Positions 1-5,994 of a stretch of 6,984 bases of DNA are shown here, one piece after another. The position numbers and the translations under genes were made by a program. The DNA is from Sphingobacteriaceae bacterium (GTDB lineage Bacteria; Bacteroidota; Bacteroidia; Sphingobacteriales; Sphingobacteriaceae). Numbering within the stretch: position 1 is the first letter of the stretch; the number at the start of each line of letters is the position of its first letter. The notes below the pieces were generated by a model, which saw only the letters and a program-made list of their open reading frames with translations, was not told the origin of the DNA and searched no databases. The DNA lies in assembly GCA_025450155.1 (NCBI GenBank), contig JANWIB010000150.1:1-6984 (forward strand), in the 5' to 3' direction.

Positions 1-403
1 CTTCTGTATGGGTTCTTTTATAAATATACCAACGTTGCTGTTGAAAGAACTGCCAGTATTTGGTGGCTAATAGTGTAAATGCCAAGGATCGGGCAGGTTG
101 TGGAATATTGGGTATTTCTTTCTCTAAAAAGTGAATGTTCTCCACTGTACCATCTTCATCTATAGTGTTGGTGAGATTTGTTTGGCAGATGAGCGCTTTG
201 GTTAGTTGCCCTTCATTGTTTTCTTTTTTAGCCTGCAGATAAATTTTTTGTATTTCTGCCAGTGCGGATTTTGGCAGACTTGCCTGGTTGAGGCTGTCTA
301 CCTTTTTCCAAGCTTGGGTATAATCGGTTTTATTTTGCGCCCAAATATGCGAATAGAAGTATAAAATGAGAGAAAACGTTAAAAAAATACGAGTATTGTT
401 CAT
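1..403 (-). CDS. Alpha-2-macroglobulin family protein, N-terminal part (cut by window edge)
   Basis: Reading leftwards from an ATG at 403, the frame stays open for 134 codons to the window edge, so only the N-terminus is present; the C-terminus lies outside. Residues 1-22 form a signal peptide (short polar start, hydrophobic stretch LTFSLILYFY, likely cleavage near WA-Q), so the protein is exported. The mature start (AWKKVDSLNQASLPKSALAE, then QAKKENNEGQLTKAL and a WQFFQQQRW motif near residues 117-125) matches my memory of the helical N-terminal region of the very large (roughly 2000-residue) alpha-2-macroglobulin-like proteins of Bacteroidota. Bacterial alpha-2-macroglobulins are thought to trap proteases at the cell surface. 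The diagnostic MG domains, and the thioester motif if it has one, are beyond the window, so the call rests on the N-terminus alone. It lies 106 bp downstream of the exported rhodanese gene on the same strand; no clear -7 element is seen before it. Confidence 0.72.
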   Translation of the reverse strand, partial: MNNTRIFLTFSLILYFYSHIWAQNKTDYTQAWKKVDSLNQASLPKSALAEIQKIYLQAKKENNEGQLTKALICQTNLTNTIDEDGTVENIHFLEKEIPNIPQPARSLAFTLLATKYWQFFQQQRWYIYKRTHTE

Positions 404-509
404 GAGTAATGAGTGAAAGATTTGAGTTAAAGATGCACAAAACAATCTTTTTTCATAAAAGTAAAATAATATTACTAGTTGCTACCGGCTATGATACCAC
501 TTTAATTCT

Positions 510-956
510 CTATTTAGTTAATGGAAAGCCTTTATCAATCCAATCGGTTTTTAAATTTAAAGGCAAGTTTAACAGTGAGGCATGAGTAAATCTCATTTCT
601 AATAAAAGTTTAAAAGCTGGCCGGATATTGGGACATTTATTAAAGGGGCAACAACCACAATAAATTACGATAGCAGTATTTTTTGGTACTTTTGAAAGTG
701 TTTTTTTAAAGCTTGCCAGGTTTTCCTTTTTGCTGGCAGCATCCATGTTTTTAGCTCCTTTAATGTCTTCTGCCACACCAATATTAAAAATTAAAGGCTT
801 TTGGGCGTTTGGATTATTAATTATTGACGCTAAAGTTGCCGGTTCAATTAATTGATTTTTTGACCAAGGGTCTTTTTCTAAAGGATTTATTTGCGCTTTT
901 GCTTCTTGTACCATTATTATGCAAATGGCAACTATAAAAAACAACATGTTTCTCAT
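510..956 (-). CDS. Exported rhodanese-like domain protein with Cys-rich active loop
   Basis: 148 residues. Residues 1-22 are a signal peptide (hydrophobic core LFFIVAICIIM, likely cleavage after AKA), so the protein is periplasmic or, less likely, surface-exposed. The remainder reads as one rhodanese fold: PLIFNIGVAEDIKGAKNMDAA near 54-74, KKTLSKVPKNTAIVIYC near 84-100, then the loop CGCCPFNKCPNIRPAF (100-115), and a C-terminal DWIDKGFPLTK. Ordinary rhodaneses carry a six-residue loop starting with the catalytic Cys; here the loop holds Cys100, Cys102, Cys103 and Cys108 and is longer. I recall related exported proteins with a C-G-C-C-P-x3-C-P loop, so this is a subfamily feature rather than damage. 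Sulfur transfer, thiol redox or metal binding are all possible; none is shown by the sequence. It probably shares its strand and perhaps its transcript with the alpha-2-macroglobulin gene. No Shine-Dalgarno sequence or clear promoter is seen upstream. Confidence 0.8.
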   Translation of the reverse strand: MRNMLFFIVAICIIMVQEAKAQINPLEKDPWSKNQLIEPATLASIINNPNAQKPLIFNIGVAEDIKGAKNMDAASKKENLASFKKTLSKVPKNTAIVIYCGCCPFNKCPNIRPAFKLLLEMRFTHASLLNLPLNLKTDWIDKGFPLTK

Positions 957-1026
957 CTGATTTTTAGTTTAAGTACAAAAACCATAGGAACCATATACTT
1001 ATAAATAAAAGGTATTTTTTGATAAC

Positions 1027-1054
1027 CCCATGCATCCTGGTGTCAATACATGGG
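1027..1054. repeat. Weak inverted repeat downstream of tRNA-Ser
   Basis: CCCATG at 1027-1032 pairs with CATGGG at 1049-1054 across a 16-base loop, with further imperfect A/T pairing outside. It lies about 36 bases past the 3' end of the tRNA. It could help end the tRNA transcript, but there is no T-run directly after it in the minus-strand direction, so it is not a standard intrinsic terminator. Confidence 0.2.
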
Positions 1055-1090
1055 TATTATTTTACAGTAATGAGTGTAATAAGAATTTTG

Positions 1091-1175
1091 CGGAGAGAGA
1101 GGGATTCGAACCCCCGGACCTTTGACAGTCAACGGTTTTCAAGACCGCCGCAATCGACCACTCTGCCATCTCTCC
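1091..1175 (-). tRNA. tRNA-Ser (anticodon UGA)
   Basis: An 85-nt class II tRNA is readable on the minus strand. The acceptor stem GGAGAGA (1175-1169) pairs with TCTCTCC (1098-1092), followed by discriminator G at 1091. The anticodon loop CTTGAAA carries TGA, which reads UCA and other UCN serine codons. A long variable arm (containing TTGA/TCAA) separates the anticodon arm from the T arm, as expected for serine. The T arm is GGGGG-TTCGAAT-CCCTC with one G-U pair. The 3' CCA is not encoded and must be added after transcription. It has its own promoter directly upstream and stands alone, not in a tRNA cluster. The plus-strand open frame covering it is an artefact. Confidence 0.96.
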
Positions 1176-1180
1176 GGGGG

Positions 1181-1211
1181 CAAAAGTACAAACTTGACTT
1201 TAATCTGCAAA
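1181..1211 (-). promoter_or_regulatory. Promoter of tRNA-Ser (Bacteroidota -33/-7 type)
   Basis: On the minus strand TTTG (1211-1208) is followed by exactly 19 bases and then TACTTTTG (1188-1181). This is a full match to the known Bacteroidota housekeeping promoter TTTG-N19-21-TAnnTTTG. Only five C residues (1180-1176) separate the -7 element from the first base of the mature tRNA, so the primary transcript has almost no 5' leader. Confidence 0.8.
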
Positions 1212-1272
1212 TACTGTGGATGAAAATTTCGATTTGTAGGTTAAGTGGCTTAAAATGAGATGATGAAATATA

Positions 1273-2265
1273 TTATCCCTTCTTTTTTAGCAGTTTCTCT
1301 TCTACTGGCTCGTTTTTAAAAAGGTTAAAAGCCGGCTTGATAATTCGAATACTTCGTTTGGAAAGATCCACACTTGCATTGAGTTCAAATCCTAATAAGA
1401 TTATAAAAGAGTTTAGATATAGCCAGATCATGATGACTATTAATGTACCGATAGAGCCATAAAGTTTGTTATAGCTTCCGAAGTTATTGATGTAAAACGC
1501 GAATCCCCAAAATGTCAAAATAGCGAGAATAGTAGCCAGCCAAGAGCCCGGACTAAACAGTTTCCATTTTTTAGGATGAGCAGGCCCATAACGGTATAAA
1601 GTAGAAATGGTAATGAAATAAGTAGCGATTAAAATTATCCAGCGTACAAGGTCTATCAGGTGAAGCCAAAAAGCATCTTTAAATTGAATTTCAGATCTTA
1701 GGAAGGAGATGATATATTCTCCCACAGTCATAATAGCAAGTCCAAATATTAATGCGAAAGCAATAAAAATAGTTAATGTTAAAGCTCTAAGGCGCTGTTT
1801 TAACCAGCTCCTGGATTCAATTTGTAAAGATGATTTATTGAATGCCTGCATAAGATGATGAACGCCGTTGGTAGAAAAGAATAGTGCCGCGAAAAAACCG
1901 AAAGATAATAACCCGCCATTTTGGTTTTTTACAATATCTTCTAAAGTAGATTCTACTGCCAAATAAGCATTTTGGGGTAGAATGAGTATAATTAGAGACA
2001 TTAACTGATTCTGAAAGTTCTCAATCGGTATATAAGGAATAAGCGTAAAAAGAAAAATAATAGCCGGAAAAATGGCCAGGAGGAAATTGTATGAAAGAGA
2101 TGATGCCTTGTTAACCAACGAATCTTTGGCTATTTCCTGAAAAAAAAAGGTAGCGATGGTATAAAGGGGAAGCGGGCTGAATCCGGGGAGTATTACAATC
2201 TTAGTCCACTCGATAAATAAGTGATAAGGCTTTAACTTTAGAAGAATTTTATGCAGCCATAGCAT
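1273..2265 (-). CDS. YihY/virulence factor BrkB family inner-membrane protein
   Basis: 330 residues, an integral membrane protein with about six hydrophobic segments (roughly 57-78, 117-135, 160-185, 205-225, 240-260 and 272-295). Family marks are the early SLSYNFLLAIFPAIIFLFTLIP stretch (56-77), the ALFFSTNGVHHLMQAFN motif (127-143), LYRYGPAHPKKWKLFSPGSW (223-242) and the closing YGSIGTLIVIMIWLYLNSF followed by GFELNA near 269-297. The length fits the family. Members were once annotated as ribonuclease BN, which is a misassignment; the real function is unsettled, with transport or envelope roles proposed. The C-terminus is basic (EEKLLKKKG) and cytoplasmic by inference. It begins two bases after the stop codon of the thioesterase gene and is the last gene of the five-gene minus-strand run. 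No intrinsic terminator is obvious after its stop; the next minus-strand gene is the tRNA with its own promoter. Confidence 0.88.
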   Translation of the reverse strand: MLWLHKILLKLKPYHLFIEWTKIVILPGFSPLPLYTIATFFFQEIAKDSLVNKASSLSYNFLLAIFPAIIFLFTLIPYIPIENFQNQLMSLIILILPQNAYLAVESTLEDIVKNQNGGLLSFGFFAALFFSTNGVHHLMQAFNKSSLQIESRSWLKQRLRALTLTIFIAFALIFGLAIMTVGEYIISFLRSEIQFKDAFWLHLIDLVRWIILIATYFITISTLYRYGPAHPKKWKLFSPGSWLATILAILTFWGFAFYINNFGSYNKLYGSIGTLIVIMIWLYLNSFIILLGFELNASVDLSKRSIRIIKPAFNLFKNEPVEEKLLKKKG

Positions 2266-2267
2266 CG

Positions 2268-2675
2268 TTACTCAAAATACTTTTTTAGTTTGTTTTGAAA
2301 CTCGGCAGGAGGGAGGCAGGGCCGGTTACGCTTACTGTCTATAAAGGCCAATGTAGTTTCCCCCTCATGTATTAGTGTTCCTTGCTCATCAAAAAATTCA
2401 TACTTCAAATGCATTTTTACACCCGGTTTTTTATCAAGTATTACTTTAACTCGTATTTCTTCATCATATAGAGCTGGTTTATGGTATTTACAGTACATTT
2501 CTAAAACGGGCATTATCACACCCGATTCTTCCATGGATCGATAGGTCATCCCCAAACTTCGAAGCATTTCTACACGCCCCACCTCATATAACTCGGCGTA
2601 ATTGCCATAGTACATGTAACCCATTTGATCTGTCTCACCATATCTTACCCGTATTTTAGTTTCGTGTGTATACAT
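2268..2675 (-). CDS. YbgC/FadM-type acyl-CoA thioesterase (4HBT hotdog fold)
   Basis: 135 residues, the usual size of a single hotdog domain. The N-terminal motif RYGETDQMGYMYYGNYAELY (residues 11-30) is the 4HBT signature, with Asp16 in the position of the catalytic aspartate and the following E-x-x-R helix (EVGRVEMLR). Family members hydrolyse acyl-CoA thioesters in the cytosol; in Proteobacteria YbgC is encoded beside the Tol-Pal envelope genes and has been linked to phospholipid metabolism. Substrate length cannot be read from the sequence. Its ATG overlaps the stop codon of mltG (TAATG, sharing one A at 2675) and its own stop lies two bases before the BrkB-type gene, so the three are very likely translated from one message. 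A link to envelope lipid turnover is inference from the neighbours. Confidence 0.9.
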   Translation of the reverse strand: MYTHETKIRVRYGETDQMGYMYYGNYAELYEVGRVEMLRSLGMTYRSMEESGVIMPVLEMYCKYHKPALYDEEIRVKVILDKKPGVKMHLKYEFFDEQGTLIHEGETTLAFIDSKRNRPCLPPAEFQNKLKKYFE

Positions 2676-3730
2676 TACCTTTTAATGTTCATTCGGTTTA
2701 AGGCTTGCTGAAATTTTCGTGCATTTTGCTGGTGTTCTGCTGTGGTAACAGCAAAATTATGATATCCGGAAAAGTCTTCTTTGGCACACATGTAAATATA
2801 GTTGTGTTTTTTATAGTTCAACACCGCGTCAATAGCGCTGATGCTTGGCATCATAATTGGCCCCGGAGGTAAACCGTTTATTACGTAGGTATTATAAGGT
2901 GAATTAATAGTTAAATGTTTATTTAATACACGTCTAATAGTAAAATCATTATTAGCAAAAATTACTGTCGGGTCAGCCTGCAAGCGTATCCCTTGATGAT
3001 AACGGTTTAAATAAAGGCCGGCAATGAATGGCATTTCATCGTTGTGCAGGGCCTCGGCATCAACAATAGCGGCCAGAATGCTAACCTGAATAGGAGATAA
3101 TTCGACTTGTTTTGCTTTTGCTTTTCTTTCTGAGTTCCAGAATTTTTGGTATTCTCCATTCATCCGTTTAAAAAATTCTTCTGCCGAAGTATTCCAATAC
3201 ATTTCATAAGAGTTTGGAATGAACATGGTATAGATGTTATCCTTATTAAACCCGTATTTACTAATATAGCCCGAAGAATCAAGCAGTTTTAATAAAGCAA
3301 CAGAGTCGGTTTCGAGTTGTTCGCCAATGTATTTTGCAAAATCATTTTTAAGGCGAAGATTTTGGAAACGCAATTTTACGGGTTCCTGGTTTCCGGCTTT
3401 CAACATATTAATTAAGCGCCGGTTACTCATCCCTTTTTCCAGTTTATATCTGCCCGGTTTAACCCGTTTCGGATAATCCATACTCAAAGCGGCCCGATGG
3501 AAAGTGCTGATATTTTTTACAATCTTTCCTTCTTTGATGGTATTGAGTACATCATCCATGTTCGAACCAGTGCGTATGTACAGATATTCCTGGTTTTCTG
3601 TAACGTTCGGGCTAAAATATTTGCGATAATAGTTAAATCCTATAACTCCTGATGCAATTACAATAATTAATGCAAGTGAGAAGAATATCTTAGAGGTAAT
3701 ACTTAGTTTTTTTGACTTTTTATTAGTCAT
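2675..3730 (-). CDS. mltG: Endolytic murein transglycosylase MltG (YceG-like)
   Basis: 351 residues. A short basic cytoplasmic tail is followed by one membrane helix (about 14-32), leaving the bulk in the periplasm. A LysM-like/YceG N-terminal part (about 48-112, including RTGSNMDDVLNTIKEG) precedes the catalytic part, with the hallmarks ILAAIVDAEA (218-227), IAGLYLNR (236-243), LQADPTVIFA (250-259), SPYNTY and NGLPPGPI (277-292) and the closing YIYMCAKEDFSGYHNFA (311-327). The conserved Glu226 in the first motif is the probable catalytic acid. MltG cleaves inside nascent glycan strands and is thought to set their length by ending polymerisation. It lies 33 bp after the cytosolic rhodanese gene and overlaps the thioesterase gene by one base. 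No -7 element is visible in the 33-bp gap, so it probably depends on the promoter before the PASTA gene. Confidence 0.95.
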   Translation of the reverse strand: MTNKKSKKLSITSKIFFSLALIIVIASGVIGFNYYRKYFSPNVTENQEYLYIRTGSNMDDVLNTIKEGKIVKNISTFHRAALSMDYPKRVKPGRYKLEKGMSNRRLINMLKAGNQEPVKLRFQNLRLKNDFAKYIGEQLETDSVALLKLLDSSGYISKYGFNKDNIYTMFIPNSYEMYWNTSAEEFFKRMNGEYQKFWNSERKAKAKQVELSPIQVSILAAIVDAEALHNDEMPFIAGLYLNRYHQGIRLQADPTVIFANNDFTIRRVLNKHLTINSPYNTYVINGLPPGPIMMPSISAIDAVLNYKKHNYIYMCAKEDFSGYHNFAVTTAEHQQNARKFQQALNRMNIKR

Positions 3731-3763
3731 GTTTTAATGGGTTAATGTTCTTTAACTATTTGA

Positions 3764-4063
3764 TTAATTATTTATTCTTCTATAAGCCTGAATTCCTCCC
3801 TGTAAGTTTCGAATATTGGTAAAACCAGCAGTTTCAAGGATTTTTTGAGCTGTTGTACTTCTTATACCTCGCTGACAGATCACAATTATTTCATCCGATT
3901 TTTCCAAATCTAAATCTTCAATCAGTTGTGGTAACTTTCCTATTGGGATGTTTTGTCCGCCAATATTATAGGTATGATATTCTAATTCCTCCCGGACGTC
4001 TATCAGGTAAATATGTTCATTAGAAACAATTTTTTCTTTCAATTCTATTGCTGAAATATCCAT
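3764..4063 (-). CDS. Single-domain cytosolic rhodanese-like protein
   Basis: 99 residues, no signal peptide, so cytosolic, in contrast to the exported rhodanese at 510-956. It is one complete rhodanese domain: YLIDVREELEYHTYNIGGQN (19-38) carries the DVRE motif and the following substrate-side loop; IIVICQRGIRST (59-70) carries catalytic Cys63 in a standard six-residue C-Q-R-G-I-R loop; LQGGIQAYRR (88-97) ends the domain. Such proteins carry persulfide sulfur from donors such as thiosulfate to acceptors; the acceptor is unknown here. It is packed between the PASTA gene (16 bp) and mltG (33 bp), so it is co-transcribed by inference, although sulfur transfer has no evident tie to wall synthesis. 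All active-site features look intact. Confidence 0.92.
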   Translation of the reverse strand: MDISAIELKEKIVSNEHIYLIDVREELEYHTYNIGGQNIPIGKLPQLIEDLDLEKSDEIIVICQRGIRSTTAQKILETAGFTNIRNLQGGIQAYRRINN

Positions 4064-4079
4064 TTTAGCTGAAAAGCGC

Positions 4080-4841
4080 TTAATTTGAAAGCGTAATGTC
4101 TATTGTTGTCCCAATGTTGACTTTGGTTATAGAGTCGCTCAATGCAGGAGATTGTTTCACAACCTTTAATGCCGAAGAATCGCTGATGCTTCCTCCATAG
4201 GTTACATGTCCCAACTCCAGAGAAGAACCCTTCAATGCAAAAATAGCTTCACTAAGGGTTAATCCCGTTAAATCGGGCAAATCAACCTCGCTTGCTCCCT
4301 GCCCATCACCTAAAACCAAATCTATTTCCGATCCTTTAGGTATTTGCTGCCCCCTTTCCAGGGTTACACCATCCAGTTTTACTTTAATTACCCGATCTCG
4401 TGCAATGTCCGAAACATACATCGTATCCCCCAATTTTAGTCCGTATCCGTTTAAAACAGCACGGGCTTCTACAAAAGTTAATGTTAAAAGGTCAGGAAAA
4501 CTAACATTTGGAGCATTCCGGGTAATGATAGTCAGGTAAACAGTCCGGTTTAGTTTAACGCTTGTATTCGCATCTGGGTCTTGCTCTACCACCATGCCCG
4601 GCTTTTTATCCATTTGGTAAATAGAATCAATCTGATACCTCAAACCAGTTGATTTTAATAGTTCTATTGCTTGTTCTACCGGTAATCCCTTTAAAGAAGG
4701 AACGGGAACACTTTCTCCATGACGGGTGTAAAAGCGGAGACTGAAGAAAGCAATCATCATGAAAACGATAACAGATGCAATGGCAATCATCAGATTTTTA
4801 CGAAAAGCAGCCGTTTTTAAATAGGCAAAGAATTTGTTCAT
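4080..4841 (-). CDS. Membrane-anchored protein with three PASTA domains
   Basis: From ATG 4841 the protein has 253 residues. A basic N-terminus is followed by one membrane helix (about 16-36), then three periplasmic PASTA repeats at about 44-107, 112-178 and 186-252. Each has the usual V-P-x-L/F-x-G/T-L opening, a helix with E-A and an L-x(2)-G-L turn, and a hydrophobic final strand (VYLTII, IDLVLG, IDITLS). PASTA domains in Ser/Thr kinases and penicillin-binding proteins bind peptidoglycan or muropeptides; no kinase or transpeptidase domain is present, so this is a stand-alone wall-binding or scaffold protein by inference. The frame extends to a TTG at 4886, but that start would lie upstream of the likely promoter element (4866-4873) and add residues before a clear membrane anchor, so ATG 4841 is preferred. 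It heads the five-gene run and is divergent from ddl. Confidence 0.9.
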   Translation of the reverse strand: MNKFFAYLKTAAFRKNLMIAIASVIVFMMIAFFSLRFYTRHGESVPVPSLKGLPVEQAIELLKSTGLRYQIDSIYQMDKKPGMVVEQDPDANTSVKLNRTVYLTIITRNAPNVSFPDLLTLTFVEARAVLNGYGLKLGDTMYVSDIARDRVIKVKLDGVTLERGQQIPKGSEIDLVLGDGQGASEVDLPDLTGLTLSEAIFALKGSSLELGHVTYGGSISDSSALKVVKQSPALSDSITKVNIGTTIDITLSN

Positions 4842-4865
4842 TAATTGAATATATAAAATGAACCG

Positions 4866-4873
4866 CAAATTTA
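4866..4873 (-). promoter_or_regulatory. Probable -7 element for the PASTA gene operon
   Basis: The minus strand reads TAAATTTG here, a full match to the Bacteroidota -7 consensus TAnnTTTG, 24 bases before the chosen ATG at 4841. There is no TTTG at the usual 19-21 base distance; the nearest one on this strand (4909-4906) is 32 bases away. The promoter is therefore plausible but half-supported. Confidence 0.5.
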
Positions 4874-4925
4874 AGCTAAATTTCAAGATTTTGGAAGTTT
4901 AATGCCAAACCTTAACCGGGATAAT

Positions 4926-4933
4926 TATATTTG
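4926..4933 (+). promoter_or_regulatory. Probable -7 element for ddl
   Basis: TATATTTG matches the TAnnTTTG consensus fully and ends five bases before the ddl ATG. If used, transcription would start at or within a few bases of the start codon, giving a leaderless or nearly leaderless message. No TTTG lies 19-21 bases upstream; the nearest is at 4890-4893, 32 bases away. A GGAG at 4933-4936 sits only two bases from ATG, too close for a normal Shine-Dalgarno. Confidence 0.45.
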
Positions 4934-4938
4934 GAGCC

Positions 4939-5928
4939 ATGAATAAAAAAATTGCTCTGGTTACTGGCGGTTTTACCGGAGAGGCTGTAGTCTCTCTAAA
5001 AAGCGCTGATTTTGTTTATACCAATATTAATAAGAAGATATACGATGTTTATAAGATCATCATTACCAAAAAGAGCTGGTATTATGTTGCAGACAATACA
5101 GTAAAATACGAAATTGATAAAAACGATTTTTCCCTAACAGTTAATAGTAAGAAAATAAAGTTTGATGGTGTTTTTATTATGCTTCATGGTTCTCCGGGAG
5201 AGGATGGAAGGTTGCAAGGATATTTTGATATGTTGGGTATTCCTTACACCAGTTGTGATGCCCTTACTTCATCATTAACCATGAACAAGGGGTATACAAA
5301 AGCCATTGTCTCTGAAATTGAGGACTTAAATGTAGCCAGGTCTGTTCAGTTATTTGCCGGGCAGGGTGATCATATACAAGAAGTGACGTCTAAACTTGGG
5401 TTACCTTATTTTGTAAAACCCAATAATGGCGGAAGCAGCATTGGAATGAGTAAGGTTAAAACCAGCGAAGAATTGCCCGAAGCATTAGAGAAAGCATTTA
5501 AAGAAGATACTCAGGTGTTGGTTGAAGAATTTATTGATGGCCGGGAGTTTTCGATAGGAGTGTATAAAGGAAAAAAAGGAATTACCGTGTTGCCGGCAAC
5601 AGAGGTAATTAGTTCGAAAGAGTTTTTTGATTTTGAAGCGAAGTATACCCCGGGCATTACCGAAGAAATTACTCCTGGTCGAATGACCGAAGAAGAAAAA
5701 CAACGAGTAACCGCAATAGTGAAAGACGTGTATGTGCAACTCAATTGCCGCGGAATGGTGCGTATTGATTATTTTCTTCAAAAAGATACCGGTAGATTTT
5801 ATTTCGTGGAGATTAACACCATTCCCGGACAAACAGGAACAAGTTTTATTCCGCAACAGGTGCGTGCAGCAGGAGGAACGGTAGCGGATTTTTATGGGGA
5901 ATTGATTGATTTACTTTGGGATAACTAG
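4939..5928 (+). CDS. ddl: D-alanine--D-alanine ligase
   Basis: 329 residues, full length for the family. Ddl is a cytosolic ATP-grasp enzyme that joins two D-alanines, the dipeptide then added by MurF to the peptidoglycan precursor. Visible marks in order: GGFTGEAVVSLKSA (10-23, with Glu15 matching the substrate-binding Glu of E. coli DdlB), HGSPGEDGRLQGYFDMLGIP (83-102), FVKPNNGGSSIGMSKV (158-173, the ATP-grasp serine loop), EAKYTPG (233-239, whose Lys-Tyr pair matches the K-Y of D-Ala-D-Ala rather than D-lactate ligases), RIDYF (275-279) and the metal-binding EINTIPGQTGTSFIPQ (291-306). All key residues appear intact. It is divergent from the PASTA-mltG run and convergent with the thioesterase at 5991. 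The Tyr in the omega-loop suggests normal D-Ala specificity, so nothing points to vancomycin resistance. Confidence 0.97.
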   Translation: MNKKIALVTGGFTGEAVVSLKSADFVYTNINKKIYDVYKIIITKKSWYYVADNTVKYEIDKNDFSLTVNSKKIKFDGVFIMLHGSPGEDGRLQGYFDMLGIPYTSCDALTSSLTMNKGYTKAIVSEIEDLNVARSVQLFAGQGDHIQEVTSKLGLPYFVKPNNGGSSIGMSKVKTSEELPEALEKAFKEDTQVLVEEFIDGREFSIGVYKGKKGITVLPATEVISSKEFFDFEAKYTPGITEEITPGRMTEEEKQRVTAIVKDVYVQLNCRGMVRIDYFLQKDTGRFYFVEINTIPGQTGTSFIPQQVRAAGGTVADFYGELIDLLWDN

Positions 5929-5971
5929 TTCATTAATTATAAGTCAATTGTTTACTGGTTTCATTTTACTG

Positions 5972-5994
5972 ATAGCTAATGGCCAATTAACTAT
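5972..5994. terminator. Possible hairpin between convergent ddl and thioesterase genes
   Basis: TAGCTAAT (5973-5980) and ATTAACTA (5986-5993) flank a five-base GGCCA loop. On the minus strand every position pairs, one as a T-G wobble; on the plus strand there is one mismatch. The minus-strand arm begins at the TAG stop codon of the thioesterase gene. There is no T-run on either side, so a terminator role is uncertain. Confidence 0.25.

Noticed and set aside
1091..1175. tRNA-Ser as an integration site for a mobile element
   Set aside because: No integrase, direct repeat of the tRNA 3' end or foreign gene block is visible on either side.
1241..1253. TTAAG-TGG-CTTAA hairpin after the BrkB-type gene
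   Set aside because: Only five A/T-rich pairs and no T-run; too weak to call a terminator.
1019..1258. Plus-strand open frame of 79 codons
   Set aside because: It runs antisense through the tRNA-Ser; its RERDSNPRTFDS-like wording is the familiar false translation of a tRNA complement.
1273..2265. Annotation as ribonuclease BN
   Set aside because: The old RNase BN label for YihY-type proteins is an error; this is a multi-pass membrane protein without nuclease motifs.
4842..4886. TTG start at 4886 for the PASTA protein
   Set aside because: It would precede the likely -7 element at 4866-4873 and add 15 residues before an already good membrane anchor; the ATG at 4841 is better.
5485..5856. Minus-strand open frames inside ddl (also 5511-5744)
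   Set aside because: Both lie antisense within a full-length, well-conserved ddl and have no recognisable protein features.
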